Of a stretch of 64,000 nt of DNA, positions 29,143 through 37,790 are shown one piece after another. Positions within the stretch are counted from its first letter, which is position 1. Each line of letters opens with the position of its first letter. The notes below the pieces were generated by a model. It was not told where the DNA came from. It did no database searches and was given only the letters and a program-made list of their open reading frames with translations. Both the position numbers and the translations under genes were made by a program. The stretch is taken from positions 124,001 to 188,000 of the forward strand of contig NZ_CABVLY010000015.1 in the NCBI RefSeq assembly GCF_902498995.1, read 5' to 3'. This DNA is from Burkholderia anthina. Lineage in GTDB: Bacteria > Pseudomonadota > Gammaproteobacteria > Burkholderiales > Burkholderiaceae.

Positions 29143-29724
29143 TTACGCGTCGGCGTTGCGTGCATCGATCCTGCTTCGGGTGTCCGCATCGATGATCGAG
29201 CGGATCGCCGCGAACAGCGGCGCGGCGTCGGTGTAGCGCCGGCCGTAGCCGAGATTGAACGCGTAGTCGAAGTCGGGCGGGTTGCTGCCCTGGTTGTGCT
29301 GCAGAATCGTCTCGAGCTTGTCGAGCGCCTTCGCGGCACGCGCTTCCGGCGACGCGGCGGCCTCGTATTCGTCCCACAGCGCGACGATCTCGTCGCGCGG
29401 CGCGCGATCGAGGCCGGCCGTCAGCGTCAGCAGGTCGTCGCGTTCCTGCGTGCTCTTGTCCGGATGCGCGGCCTGCTCGATCGCGGGGATGTCGCCGTGC
29501 AGCGCTTCGCCGAGGTCGTGCACGACGCACAGCTTCAGCAGTTTCAGCGTGTCGACGTTCGGCAGCGCGTCGGCGAACACGAGCGCCATCAGGCACAGCC
29601 GCCAGCTGTGCTCGGCCGTGCTTTCGGGCCGGCCGGACGATGTGTGGCCGCTGCGCAGCACGTCTTTCAGGCGTTCGGCTTCGCGCAGGAAAGCGAGCCG
29701 CGCGTGGAGGGTGTCGAGGGTCAT
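29143..29724 (-). CDS. HD-domain phosphohydrolase (YfbR/HDDC2-like)
   Basis: A 193-aa HD-domain protein. The metal-binding pattern is clear: STAEHSWRL (His of the first motif, about 35-43), CVVHDLGEALHGDIP with the HD doublet (about 66-80), and a later Asp in KALDKLETIL. Length and pattern match the HDDC2/YfbR group, several of which are 5'-deoxynucleotidases acting on dNMPs. It has an ATG at 29724 and no obvious operon partner; the XRE regulator gene lies 109 bases upstream on the same strand. Substrate by family only. Confidence 0.85.
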   Translation of the reverse strand: MTLDTLHARLAFLREAERLKDVLRSGHTSSGRPESTAEHSWRLCLMALVFADALPNVDTLKLLKLCVVHDLGEALHGDIPAIEQAAHPDKSTQERDDLLTLTAGLDRAPRDEIVALWDEYEAAASPEARAAKALDKLETILQHNQGSNPPDFDYAFNLGYGRRYTDAAPLFAAIRSIIDADTRSRIDARNADA

Positions 29725-29833
29725 GGCCGATGGATTGCTTGAATCGAGCCGCCAAGCGTACGCCGTGCGGACGCGATGCGTCCACGCATGAAATATGCGT
29801 GCGGCGTGCCGAGTGCCGCGGCTGGCGTGAGCG

Positions 29834-30391
29834 CTACAGCGTTTCGACGAGCCGCGCGGCCGAACCGTCCGACAGCATCATCCGCGTCCACCGGCAGGTG
29901 CTGCCGCGGATCGGCACGACGCGCGACGCATTGGTGCCGGTCGCGAATTCGACGCTCGGCGGCCCGGCGCGATCATGCCAGCCGAGCGGATCGAGCGTGG
30001 CCTCCATGCGGACGATCTCCGGCGACGCGTAGCGCCACAGCGACGTGCCGAGCAGCATCGACAGCGGCCGCGAGAACTCGGCCGCGCGCGACGGCGAGCA
30101 CGCGAGCAGGCGATGCGTGAGATCGCAGACGAGGTGCATGCGCCCAGCGCTGCCCGCGATGAGCCGCGCGAGCGCCTGGTCACCCGCCGAATCGAGCCGC
30201 GCGGCAAGCAGCCGCTCGGCGGTCGCGCGCTCGTCGGGCGACATCTGCTGGATGCCGGCTTCCCAGCGCGAGATCGTCGATTGCGCGACGCCGAACAGTT
30301 CGGCCGCATGGCTCTGCTTCACGCGGCGCAGCGCGCGCCAGCGCTTCAGCTGCGGGCCGAGCGGCGGGGTGTGAAGCGGCGAGGGCGTCAT
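29834..30391 (-). CDS. XRE family transcriptional regulator
   Basis: A 185-aa protein with an N-terminal Cro/CI-type helix-turn-helix (about residues 11-65: LKRWRALRRVKQSHAAELFG then STISRWEAG). The C-terminal part (about 75-185) resembles a small PAS-like sensory domain (MHLVCDLTHRLLACS, then SLWRYASPEI), without cofactor residues I can name. It lies between the HD-domain gene and a lipoprotein gene on the same strand. The target is unknown. Confidence 0.8.
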   Translation of the reverse strand: MTPSPLHTPPLGPQLKRWRALRRVKQSHAAELFGVAQSTISRWEAGIQQMSPDERATAERLLAARLDSAGDQALARLIAGSAGRMHLVCDLTHRLLACSPSRAAEFSRPLSMLLGTSLWRYASPEIVRMEATLDPLGWHDRAGPPSVEFATGTNASRVVPIRGSTCRWTRMMLSDGSAARLVETL

Positions 30392-30453
30392 GGCGATGCT
30401 CCGGTTTGCGTGCGTGGTGCGCGTGCGGGCATGGCGGCCGTCGACGGTGGCCG

Positions 30454-31101
30454 TTACATGATCCGCAGGCCGCCGTTCGCCTGGATCGCGACGAACGCGA
30501 TCGGCACGAGGACGATACCGCCCAGCACGAGCACGCCGTCGGCGGCGACCGTCACCGGCGTCGCGAGGATTCGCAAGCCCATGCCGACCGCGGACGGCGA
30601 TTCGGTGATGTACACGACATAGCGCTGATTGAAGGCTTGCGCCGTCTTGTCGTTGACCTTGTCCTTGGCGGCGAAGCCGTCGGTCGAGTAGCGCTTGCCG
30701 CTGATGTCGCCTTCGAGCACGAGACCGGCTTGCGCGACGGTGAAGCCGTCCGCGGTCGCGGCCTGTTGATCGTCCGCCGATGCTTCCTTCGGCAACACGA
30801 TCCGGTAGTGGCCGGTCACGCTGCTGCCGCTCGCGTGGAAACCGGCGAACGCGGTGTGCAGCGCCTTCCGGTAGCCGGACATCAGCACGGGCCGCAGCGA
30901 CGCCGGAAGATCGAAGATGTAGTGGTAATCCGTGCCGAGGACGACGAGCTTCTTGCCGTCTTCGGTGATCATGAACCCGGAGACCTGTTCGTGGTACTGG
31001 CTGTCCTTGTACAGCTTCGGCGTGAAACAGCCGGACAGCGGGAGGCAGGCCGCAGCCATGCCGGCGGCCAGCAGGCGCCGGCGTGCGATCGATATGCGCA
31101 T
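30454..31101 (-). CDS. Putative lipoprotein
   Basis: A 215-aa envelope protein. It starts MRISIARRRLLAAGMAAACLP, giving a signal peptide with lipobox LSGC (cysteine near residue 25). The middle is soluble. The last ~30 residues form a hydrophobic helix (GVLVLGGIVLVPIAFVAIQ), which is odd for a lipoprotein and suggests a second membrane contact. Longer frames upstream lack a start signal. It faces the divergent membrane-protease-like gene at 31483. Function unknown. Confidence 0.75.
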   Translation of the reverse strand: MRISIARRRLLAAGMAAACLPLSGCFTPKLYKDSQYHEQVSGFMITEDGKKLVVLGTDYHYIFDLPASLRPVLMSGYRKALHTAFAGFHASGSSVTGHYRIVLPKEASADDQQAATADGFTVAQAGLVLEGDISGKRYSTDGFAAKDKVNDKTAQAFNQRYVVYITESPSAVGMGLRILATPVTVAADGVLVLGGIVLVPIAFVAIQANGGLRIM

Positions 31102-31482
31102 TTCTTGTTGTCCCGTCTTTGCGGTTTGGAGCGGCTTTCGCCCTCGGAGCCGCGATTCTCGCGTATCCGGCGCGCGTTGTCGAACGGGAAATCTGCCGCG
31201 GCAGCGAACGGCGTGCGGCGCGAACCGCGGGTTCGGCCGCGTGCGAGAACGATCGGAGGGGCGCCCGCGCAGCACCGGGATTGTTTTCGGCAGGCTTTCA
31301 ACCGGCGCCTCCATATCTTATTATTCGGCCAGAGCGGCGCGCGCCGGCCGCGATCGGTCATGTCGACGCATGACGCGCCGGCAAGCATTGCCGCTTTTCG
31401 ATTGCCGCGCCGTACGATGCGCGGTCGACAAGACAGGGAACGCGTGACCAGCGAGTATCCCGAAAAAACATGCGAGGGCGCG
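31102..31482. other. Divergent intergenic region
   Basis: About 380 bases between the lipoprotein gene (minus) and the DUF308-type gene (plus). No open frame with coding character was recognised. A short AT-rich patch at 31313-31326 (TCTTATTATTC) is the best promoter candidate. No operator is recognised. Confidence 0.4.
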
Positions 31483-32886
31483 ATGGTACGACTGGTCTTG
31501 CTGCTGCTGGGCATCGAATATCTGCGAACGCGCTGGCGCGGGCTGACCGTGCTGGGCTGGCTGTGGGTTGCCGCTGGCGTGGGTATCTTCGTCGATGCGC
31601 TCGACGGCGCGCTGTATTTTCCGATCGAGCTGTTCGCGTGGCTGTTCCTGATCGAGGGGCTCGCGACGCTCGCGGTGGCCGGCAGCGGCGTGGGCGGCCA
31701 GCGCATCCTGCGCTACGTGAAGGGCATCGTCGTGGTGGCGGCGGCCGGGCTCGTGTTCGCGGGGCATCATCACGGCCAATTCCTGCTTTCGATGATCTTC
31801 GGCACGCTGTTCCTCGTCGACGGGGTGCTGCAATGCACTTCCGCATGGATGGTGCGTTACCGGCGCTGGAACGTCGCATTCGCATGGGGTGTCGTCGAGA
31901 TCCTGCTCGCGATCTTCTTCTACCAGCCGTACCCGACGCACTATGCGGGCACCGTGCCGTATTGCCTTGGCTTGCTGCTGATGTTCGGCGGGATGCACAT
32001 GCTGAGCCTCGCCGCACGCGTGCGGCGGCTGACGCGCAACCCGGCGTTCGTCACGTCGCCCGCGCCGTCGATCGTGCCCGACATCGACGCCGCACCCGAC
32101 ATCCCGCGCTTCACGCAATCCGAATGGGACGGCCCGCCGGCCGATCACGAGCGCGCGCTCACCGTGCACGTGTGGACGCCGACCGGCACGTCGAAGGCCG
32201 AAGCGCAGCGCTATCCGGTGATCGACCGCTACATCGCGGCGGTGGACGTCAACGGCGTGATCTCGACCGGCCATGCGGCGCTCGAGTCGCCCGAGGGCAT
32301 CTACATCAGCCTGTATCCGGCCGTCGAAATCGATCGTTCTCCGGACGAGTTCACGCGGATCCTGCGCGCGACGCGCGAGAACGACGTGCCCGGCCTGTTC
32401 CAGCCCGACTACGCGACCGAGTCGAAGGCGTGGTGCCCGTCGACCGTGCGCGTGCGGATCCGCAACTACGATCCGGCGAAGCTCGACGCATTCTGGTCGT
32501 CGTATCGGCAGACGGAGATGTACAACCTCACGCACCGGAACTGCTCGAGCACCGTGTCGAACGCGCTCGAAGCCGCGCTGGATGGCGCGGTGTGGCGGCT
32601 CAAGGGCACGCGGGCCGGGTGGGGCGCGTTCGTGCGGCTGCTGCTCACGCCCGAGCTGTGGGTGGCCGCGCAGATCCGCAAGCGCGCGGTGACGATGGCA
32701 TGGACGCCCGGGCTCACGCTCGACTATGCGCGCGCGCTCAGCATGCTGGCCGATCCGCGGCCGTTCGCGTGGTGGAAGGTCGCGCGCTCGGCCGTGAAGG
32801 CGATCATGGCGTCGCGTCGCGCGTGGCGCGAGCAGGACAGTGCGGCGTTGTCGCCGGGTGGATCGGAAGCCGCGTCGATGAAATAA
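31483..32886 (+). CDS. DUF308/HdeD-like membrane protein with papain-like C-terminal domain
   Basis: A 467-aa protein in two parts. Residues 1-190 have six or so membrane helices in the HdeD/DUF308 pattern (GIEYLRTRWRGLTVLGWLW, then repeated hairpins). Residues 215-440 are soluble with STGHAALES (His264) followed much later by THRNCSST (Cys354). This His-before-Cys order is that of circularly permuted NlpC/P60-papain folds such as DUF4105/YiiX. It may be a membrane-tethered amidase, acyltransferase or peptidase. An in-frame GTG at 31444 is an alternative start; ATG 31483 has GAGGG upstream. HdeD-type annotation alone would miss the enzyme-like part. Confidence 0.7.
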   Translation: MVRLVLLLLGIEYLRTRWRGLTVLGWLWVAAGVGIFVDALDGALYFPIELFAWLFLIEGLATLAVAGSGVGGQRILRYVKGIVVVAAAGLVFAGHHHGQFLLSMIFGTLFLVDGVLQCTSAWMVRYRRWNVAFAWGVVEILLAIFFYQPYPTHYAGTVPYCLGLLLMFGGMHMLSLAARVRRLTRNPAFVTSPAPSIVPDIDAAPDIPRFTQSEWDGPPADHERALTVHVWTPTGTSKAEAQRYPVIDRYIAAVDVNGVISTGHAALESPEGIYISLYPAVEIDRSPDEFTRILRATRENDVPGLFQPDYATESKAWCPSTVRVRIRNYDPAKLDAFWSSYRQTEMYNLTHRNCSSTVSNALEAALDGAVWRLKGTRAGWGAFVRLLLTPELWVAAQIRKRAVTMAWTPGLTLDYARALSMLADPRPFAWWKVARSAVKAIMASRRAWREQDSAALSPGGSEAASMK

Positions 32887-32981
32887 TCACGTGGCGCCGG
32901 ACGAGGGCCCGGCGCGACAGGGGCCGCCGCCGGGCGATTCAGCGTTGCGGCCCGCCATCCGAACCTGCATGACGAACAACA

Positions 32982-33560
32982 ATGAACACGACGCGCGCAT
33001 TCCGCATCCTGATTCCCGTTTCCCTGGCGCTGGCGGGCGCCGGTCGCGCGCATGCGGATGCCGACGAGGTGCCGCGCATGAGCGATGACGTCTACCGCAC
33101 GTCGGTGTCGTTCTGCTCGAACGTCGCGGCCGACCAGAAGATCGAGTGCCAGGGCGACATGATCGCCGCGGGCAGCCGGATCGTCGCGGTGATCGGCGGT
33201 TTGCCGCCGTCGTCCGCCGTCACGATCGACGAGGCCGCGCGCGGCAAGCTGCCGGCCGCGGAGCGCAAGGGGCTCGCGCCCGTCGAGTCCGGCGCGATCG
33301 ACAAGGACGACGATCTGGCCGGGCTGGCCGGCATGGTGCGGCTGTGCGACGTGTACGAATCCGAACCGGCGTCGCGCGCGCGGCATCACGCCGCGCTCAA
33401 GCAGCAGGCGCCGGATGCGGCGCCGCGCGTCGAGGCGTTGCTGGCCGATTCGTCGACGGCAGCGCGCCAGCGCGTGAGCCTCGGCGTGTGGCAGATCCTC
33501 GCGCTCGAAGGCCCCGAGTCGGCCGCGCGTGCGTGCACGCAGCTCGGCAGCGGGTCGTGA
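32982..33560 (+). CDS. Exported hypothetical protein
   Basis: A 192-aa protein with a signal peptide (MNTTRAFRILIPVSLALAGAGRAHA, cleavage after AHA near residue 25). The mature part is soluble and contains four or five cysteines (SFCSNVAADQKIECQG, MVRLCDVYE, RACTQLG) that could pair in the periplasm. No family is recognised. It follows the DUF308-type gene by 95 bases on the same strand and could be co-transcribed with it. Confidence 0.65.
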   Translation: MNTTRAFRILIPVSLALAGAGRAHADADEVPRMSDDVYRTSVSFCSNVAADQKIECQGDMIAAGSRIVAVIGGLPPSSAVTIDEAARGKLPAAERKGLAPVESGAIDKDDDLAGLAGMVRLCDVYESEPASRARHHAALKQQAPDAAPRVEALLADSSTAARQRVSLGVWQILALEGPESAARACTQLGSGS

Positions 33561-33769
33561 CGTGGCGGCACGCGTGAGTAGCGTGCCGCGTTCGGTGATG
33601 CGGGGAACGGGGCGCGGTGTCGGTGCTCCGCGCCGGTGAGCGTCGAGCTGACGAAAACATTTCGTTACCCTTCATATTCATGCCATGTGGCGCCGGCCAC
33701 AATCGCGGGCAGACATTCGACAATCTTGCGGCGCATCCTGCGACCGCAAGCCTTTTCCGAGGAAACGCC

Positions 33770-34501
33770 ATGCTCAAGACGCTCGCCCGCGCCGCGGCCG
33801 CACTCGCCGTTGCATCCGCCTCGCTCCATGCCGCCGCTCAAACCAGCTACGACTACCTGCTGCTCGCGGCATCGTGGGAGCCCGGCTTCTGCGCGTCGCA
33901 CGACACGCCGGAGTGCGCGAACCTCGCCGGCTCGTATGCGGCGACGAGCCTGTCGCTGCATGGTCTGTGGCCGAACAAGTACGACGGCAACCAGCCGTTC
34001 TACTGCGGCGTGCCGCAGAGCGACGTCGATCTCGACAACGGGCACCAGTGGTGCAGCATGGACGCGTATCCGGTCAGCGCCGCGACCCGCAACACGCTGT
34101 CGACGTACATGCCGGGCGTTGCGTCGTGTCTCGACAAGCACGAATGGTTCAAGCACGGCACCTGCTCGAATTCGGCATCGCCCGATACGTACTGGAGCCA
34201 GGCGACCGGCATGATCAGCCGGCTCGGCAACACGTCGTTCAACGCTTACCTGCAGGCGAACGCGGGCAAGACCGTGACGCGTAATCAACTGCTGTCCGCG
34301 TTCGAAGGCGCGTTCGGCAGCAATACGCGCAGCGCGGTGTCGCTGAAGTGCACGAAGATCAGCGGCGTCAGTTACTTCACCGAAGCATGGATCGCGGTGA
34401 AGACGAACGCGATCGCGCAGTTTCCGAGCGCGGTATCGCTCGTGACGGACGGCAATACGCAGGGCACGTGCCCGACGTCGGGCGTGTATATCGCGAAGTG
34501 A
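33770..34501 (+). CDS. Ribonuclease T2 family protein
   Basis: A 243-aa secreted endoribonuclease. The signal peptide covers about residues 1-22 (ALAVASASLHAAAQ). Both catalytic blocks are intact: SLHGLWPN (about 63-70) and KHEWFKHGTCS (about 120-130), with the two active-site histidines and several disulphide cysteines. The family cuts RNA without base specificity, giving 2',3'-cyclic phosphates, in the periplasm or outside the cell. The start at 33770 follows GAGGAAACGCC. It stands as a single gene and is convergent with an isochorismatase-like gene. Confidence 0.92.
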   Translation: MLKTLARAAAALAVASASLHAAAQTSYDYLLLAASWEPGFCASHDTPECANLAGSYAATSLSLHGLWPNKYDGNQPFYCGVPQSDVDLDNGHQWCSMDAYPVSAATRNTLSTYMPGVASCLDKHEWFKHGTCSNSASPDTYWSQATGMISRLGNTSFNAYLQANAGKTVTRNQLLSAFEGAFGSNTRSAVSLKCTKISGVSYFTEAWIAVKTNAIAQFPSAVSLVTDGNTQGTCPTSGVYIAK

Positions 34502-34561
34502 TGCGATGCGGAATGCGCCGGGCGGAGGGGTTCCGGTCGGCGCAGCGCGGGCGTTCTGTGG

Positions 34562-35197
34562 CTATGCGAGCAGCCGAAGTGCGTCCGCGAGTGACAGCAC
34601 CGTCGTGCGTGTCTCGAACGCGGTAGCGAACAGATGCTCGTGCACGACCTCGTCCGGGTCGTAGCAGCAGTCTTTCACCGTATAGAGCCGGAAATCCGCA
34701 TCGCTTGCGTGCGCAACCGACGACAGCACGACGCCCGTCGATGCGATCCCGACCAGGATCAGCGTGTCGATCCCTTGCGCAATGAGCCGCGGCTGCAGGT
34801 CGGTGCGGAAGAACACGCTCGCGCGATGCGCGGCGATCAGCGGCTCGCTGTCGAGACGCCCGAGCGCCGGGCACGGGCCGTCGTCGACGAACAGGCCGAG
34901 CTGCTTGATCCCCTGGCCGTTCTTGTTGCGCGGACTGACTTCCGGATAGCCAGGGCTGAAGTGGAGATTCGCGAAACAGACGTGGACGCCGGCGGCGCGC
35001 GCCGCGTCGCACAGCTCGCGTGTGTTGGCGAGCAGGGTGGGGGCGACTGACGGGAAGAGGCCGAGGATGTCGGTCTGGTAGTGCATCACGATCAGTGCGG
35101 TTTGGGCCGGCACGATCGGGGGAAGCGGCGCGGGTGCGCGGCTGTCGGTGTTGGTGTGGTCGTTCGTTGTGAAATCTGAAGCAGGTTCCGGCTGCAT
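34562..35197 (-). CDS. Isochorismatase-like hydrolase lacking the usual cysteine
   Basis: A 211-aa protein of the isochorismatase/cysteine-hydrolase superfamily. The first motif MHYQTDILG carries the expected Asp. The block that usually holds the nucleophilic Cys reads VGIASTGVVLSSVAHA, with Val at the Cys position, as in true isochorismatases and a common side branch. It may be a Cys-independent hydrolase or a non-catalytic relative. GGGAG lies upstream of the ATG at 35197. It is next to the decayed glsA tail that marks the edge of the HNH insertion. Confidence 0.8.
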   Translation of the reverse strand: MQPEPASDFTTNDHTNTDSRAPAPLPPIVPAQTALIVMHYQTDILGLFPSVAPTLLANTRELCDAARAAGVHVCFANLHFSPGYPEVSPRNKNGQGIKQLGLFVDDGPCPALGRLDSEPLIAAHRASVFFRTDLQPRLIAQGIDTLILVGIASTGVVLSSVAHASDADFRLYTVKDCCYDPDEVVHEHLFATAFETRTTVLSLADALRLLA

Positions 35198-35231
35198 GAC
35201 TGATGCTCTCCCATGAGTCGCTTCGGTGTTT

Positions 35232-35285
35232 TCAGAAAATCGGCTGCTGCGTGTACGTCGTCAAACATTCGAGCGCCAATGCGCT
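35232..35285 (-). pseudogene. Decayed copy of the glsA 3' end
   Basis: Read on the minus strand, this stretch gives LALECLTTYTQQPIF and stop. It matches the end of the glutaminase at 36639-37553 (LALEWLTTYTGRSIF and stop) in frame, with about 78 percent identity over 54 bases by eye. It lies on the far side of the HNH gene from intact glsA. The pair looks like a displaced gene end created by insertion into the 3' end of glsA. Confidence 0.75.
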
Positions 35286-35316
35286 GGGGTATGAGGCACG
35301 CTTGTGCCCCCAGCGC

Positions 35317-36360
35317 TCAGTCAGGGCATTGATCTTCATTGAAATCACAAATCTCGTGGGAAAAGTAGATCCAACTTCCATTAGCTCGATGCCGCTTCAG
35401 GAAGGGTTTCATGCCCGGATATACGGTCCGGAGACGCATGCCGCGACGCAGGCCCAATGCAGTCATGTCGCGTTCGCTCAGATGATGCGCCACAAGTAGC
35501 ATGCCGTCGGGAGCAAAGGAGATAAATCCTCTGTCGAAAAGCTTGTCGAGATTTGGACTCAGTAATATGCCGTTGTCCACACTAAGGCGTGCCTTGTTTG
35601 TTTCACATAGTCGCCAAGCATGTATGTGTGAGGCAACCAGTACATCGATTGGACCACAGCCGAGCACACCGCAGGTCTTCCAGCGTTTCTTCAGAGCGTC
35701 TCGGAACTTTCCCTGACCCACGCGCGCGAGCCGCAGTTGCGCTCGCTCCGTGGCACTGGGCGCTGAGTCGGCGGATTCTGTCTCGTTTTGCGAACCATCT
35801 TCCCCGTAGCCTGTTGCAATCATCTCATCGACGACAGAATCGGGCAGGTAGTTGAGAAACGAACCATCACTGTTGGGGGGAGCGGTAACAGGTACAGGCG
35901 AGTTTTTGGCGATATTTAGGCGTCCACGGTACACCAATGGACACCCTTCATGGGCCGGTCGGTGCTCAAAATGGGCTCGATTCCTGCCGCCGTTACTCAG
36001 CTTCATTAGAACAATGGGTCCATGACACTCGTAGCAGCGTACCGTTGCCATATGTTTGACTTCATATGCAGCGAGAACGGGCCAGATCTCCCAGCGAGCG
36101 CCTGTCCAAATCTCACAATAAGTTTTGTCGGTAGCCTTGGAGGCGATCGAATCTGACAGATGATCTCGTCCGGCATCCGTAATTGCGAATCGGTAAGTCC
36201 CCCTGTTACCGCTCCTACTAACAAAGCCTCGCTCAAGGTAATCCTTTAGCGCGCGGTCATACCCGCTTTTTAACCTTAACTCTTTATCAAGCTCGGAGCG
36301 AGTCGCTCCATTGGACATGCTCGCTAATGTGCGGAGGATAGCTCTGTTCTTCGGGGGCAT
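35317..36360 (-). CDS. HNH endonuclease with winged-helix and zinc-binding regions
   Basis: A 347-aa protein, AT-richer than its surroundings. Residues 1-75 look like a winged helix (SELDKELRLKSGYDRALKDY then GTYRFAITDAGRDHL). Residues 105-145 have CYEC (109-112) and RAHFEHRPAHEGC (128-140), a zinc-ribbon/CoiA-like pattern. Residues 215-285 are an HNH_2-type nuclease: KTCGVLGCG, ASHIHAW (His245), SVDNGILLSPNLDKLFD. It resembles restriction-like HNH proteins of mobile or defence loci. The start at 36360 lacks a strong ribosome site; Met15 at 36318 is an alternative. No methylase accompanies it. It is flanked by glsA and a decayed glsA tail, a sign of transfer. Confidence 0.8.
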   Translation of the reverse strand: MPPKNRAILRTLASMSNGATRSELDKELRLKSGYDRALKDYLERGFVSRSGNRGTYRFAITDAGRDHLSDSIASKATDKTYCEIWTGARWEIWPVLAAYEVKHMATVRCYECHGPIVLMKLSNGGRNRAHFEHRPAHEGCPLVYRGRLNIAKNSPVPVTAPPNSDGSFLNYLPDSVVDEMIATGYGEDGSQNETESADSAPSATERAQLRLARVGQGKFRDALKKRWKTCGVLGCGPIDVLVASHIHAWRLCETNKARLSVDNGILLSPNLDKLFDRGFISFAPDGMLLVAHHLSERDMTALGLRRGMRLRTVYPGMKPFLKRHRANGSWIYFSHEICDFNEDQCPD

Positions 36361-36638
36361 TGTGGGGATTTTTTGTGCAATGGAAACACTACGCGGCCGC
36401 CCCCTATTATTGTCCGTTAGGAGGAACGTCGAAGGTATTAGTAGAGGATGTTTACCTCTGAGTAGCCATCGGATTCGTTCGACGAATGGTGACCATCATC
36501 TTACCTCCGTGGGACTGCCTTTCTCGGCGCGAGTGGACGTTTTGGGTCGATTGCTTCCGAATGACGATTTCACCGTTGAGTGTGTCGATATTCGCCTGCC
36601 ACCATAGCGCTGGAGGGGGTACGCTGAACTCCGCCCCA
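36361..36638. other. AT-richer flank of the HNH insertion
   Basis: About 280 bases between the HNH gene start and the glsA stop. No coding sequence is recognised. Composition matches the HNH gene rather than the host. It should hold the HNH gene promoter on the minus strand and the end of the inserted segment. No integrase remnant is evident. Confidence 0.5.
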
Positions 36639-37553
36639 TCAAAAAATCGACCGCCCCGTATACGTCGTCAACCATTCCAGCGCCAACGTCCCCGCCAACG
36701 AGTTCCCGTTCGCATCGAGCCCCGGCGCCCACACGCACACGGCCATATCCCCTGGCAGCACCGCGACGATCCCGCCGCCGACGCCGCTTTTCGCGGGCAA
36801 GCCAACGCGATAAACGAAGTCGCCCGCCGCATCGTAAGTGCCGCAAGTCAGCATCAGCGCCGACAGCCGCTTTGCCGAACTCGCGTCCACGATCCGCTCG
36901 CCGGTAACCGGCGCGACACCGCCATTCGCGAGAAACAGCGCAGCCTGCGCGAGCTCGACGCAGTTCATCGTGATCGCGCATTGCCGGCAGTACGCATCGA
37001 CCACCGTATCGGGCGGCATCTGCATGTTGCCGAAACTCGCCATGAAATGCGCCATCGCGCGGTTGCGTTCCGCGTGCTGGAGCTCCGACAGCGCGACGCG
37101 CGAATCGTAGTCGATGTCGACCGCGCCGATCAGGCGCCGCACGAATTCGACGAGCGCCGTCTCGGCTTTCACGAACCGGCGGCACAGCACGTCGGTGACG
37201 ACCAGCGCGCCGGCATTGATGAACGGATTGCGCGGCTTGCCACGCTCGCTTTCGAGCTGCACCAGCGAGTTGAACGCGTTGCCGGACGGCTCGCGGCCGA
37301 CCCGTTCCCACAGCGCGTCGCCGAGCATCTGGAATGCGAGCGTGCATGCGAACAGCTTCGAGATGCTCTGGATCGAGAAACGCTCGCGCGCGTCGCCGAC
37401 CGTGTAAACGTTTCCGTCGAGCGTCACGACTGCCATTCCGAACTTGTCGGCGGACACTTTCGCGAGTTCGGGAATGTAGTCGGCGACGCGCCCCTGGCCG
37501 ATCCAGGGGGCAAGTTCGGTGTGGATGCGTTCGAGGATCGGCTGGTAGTTCAT
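36639..37553 (-). CDS. glsA: Glutaminase
   Basis: A 304-aa cytoplasmic glutaminase (serine-dependent beta-lactamase-like fold) converting glutamine to glutamate and ammonia. The nucleophile motif SIQSISK (about 63-69), FNSLVQLESERGKPRNPFINAGA (about 97-119) and KSGVGGGI (about 260-267) are intact. The start at 37553 gives the standard length. The last 15 codons are repeated in decayed form at 35232-35285, so the present 3' end may have been supplied by the inserted element. The divergent neighbour is a two-component regulator. Confidence 0.93.
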   Translation of the reverse strand: MNYQPILERIHTELAPWIGQGRVADYIPELAKVSADKFGMAVVTLDGNVYTVGDARERFSIQSISKLFACTLAFQMLGDALWERVGREPSGNAFNSLVQLESERGKPRNPFINAGALVVTDVLCRRFVKAETALVEFVRRLIGAVDIDYDSRVALSELQHAERNRAMAHFMASFGNMQMPPDTVVDAYCRQCAITMNCVELAQAALFLANGGVAPVTGERIVDASSAKRLSALMLTCGTYDAAGDFVYRVGLPAKSGVGGGIVAVLPGDMAVCVWAPGLDANGNSLAGTLALEWLTTYTGRSIF

Positions 37554-37790
37554 CACGTGAGGCAGGGTGGGCGCGCGGCCCGGATTCCGGGGAGCCCGTA
37601 TGGAACCGTTTCGGCGCCGATTCGTCAAGCGCGGTCGAATGCGGTGGTAATCGCGCCCTAATTTTTCAGATCTCCGAACGGGCGAACGGCGGGCGCAGTA
37701 TCATGCGGTACGTTTCGGCCGTTGGCCGGCAGCCGGTGCAAGCCGTCGCCGCCGCCGCCACGGTCTCCCCGTATGATCCGATCGCTGCCC

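Noticed and set aside
35317..36638. Insertion sequence or prophage at the HNH locus
   Set aside because: No transposase, integrase, terminal inverted repeats or phage structural genes were seen; only one nuclease gene and a duplicated gene end.
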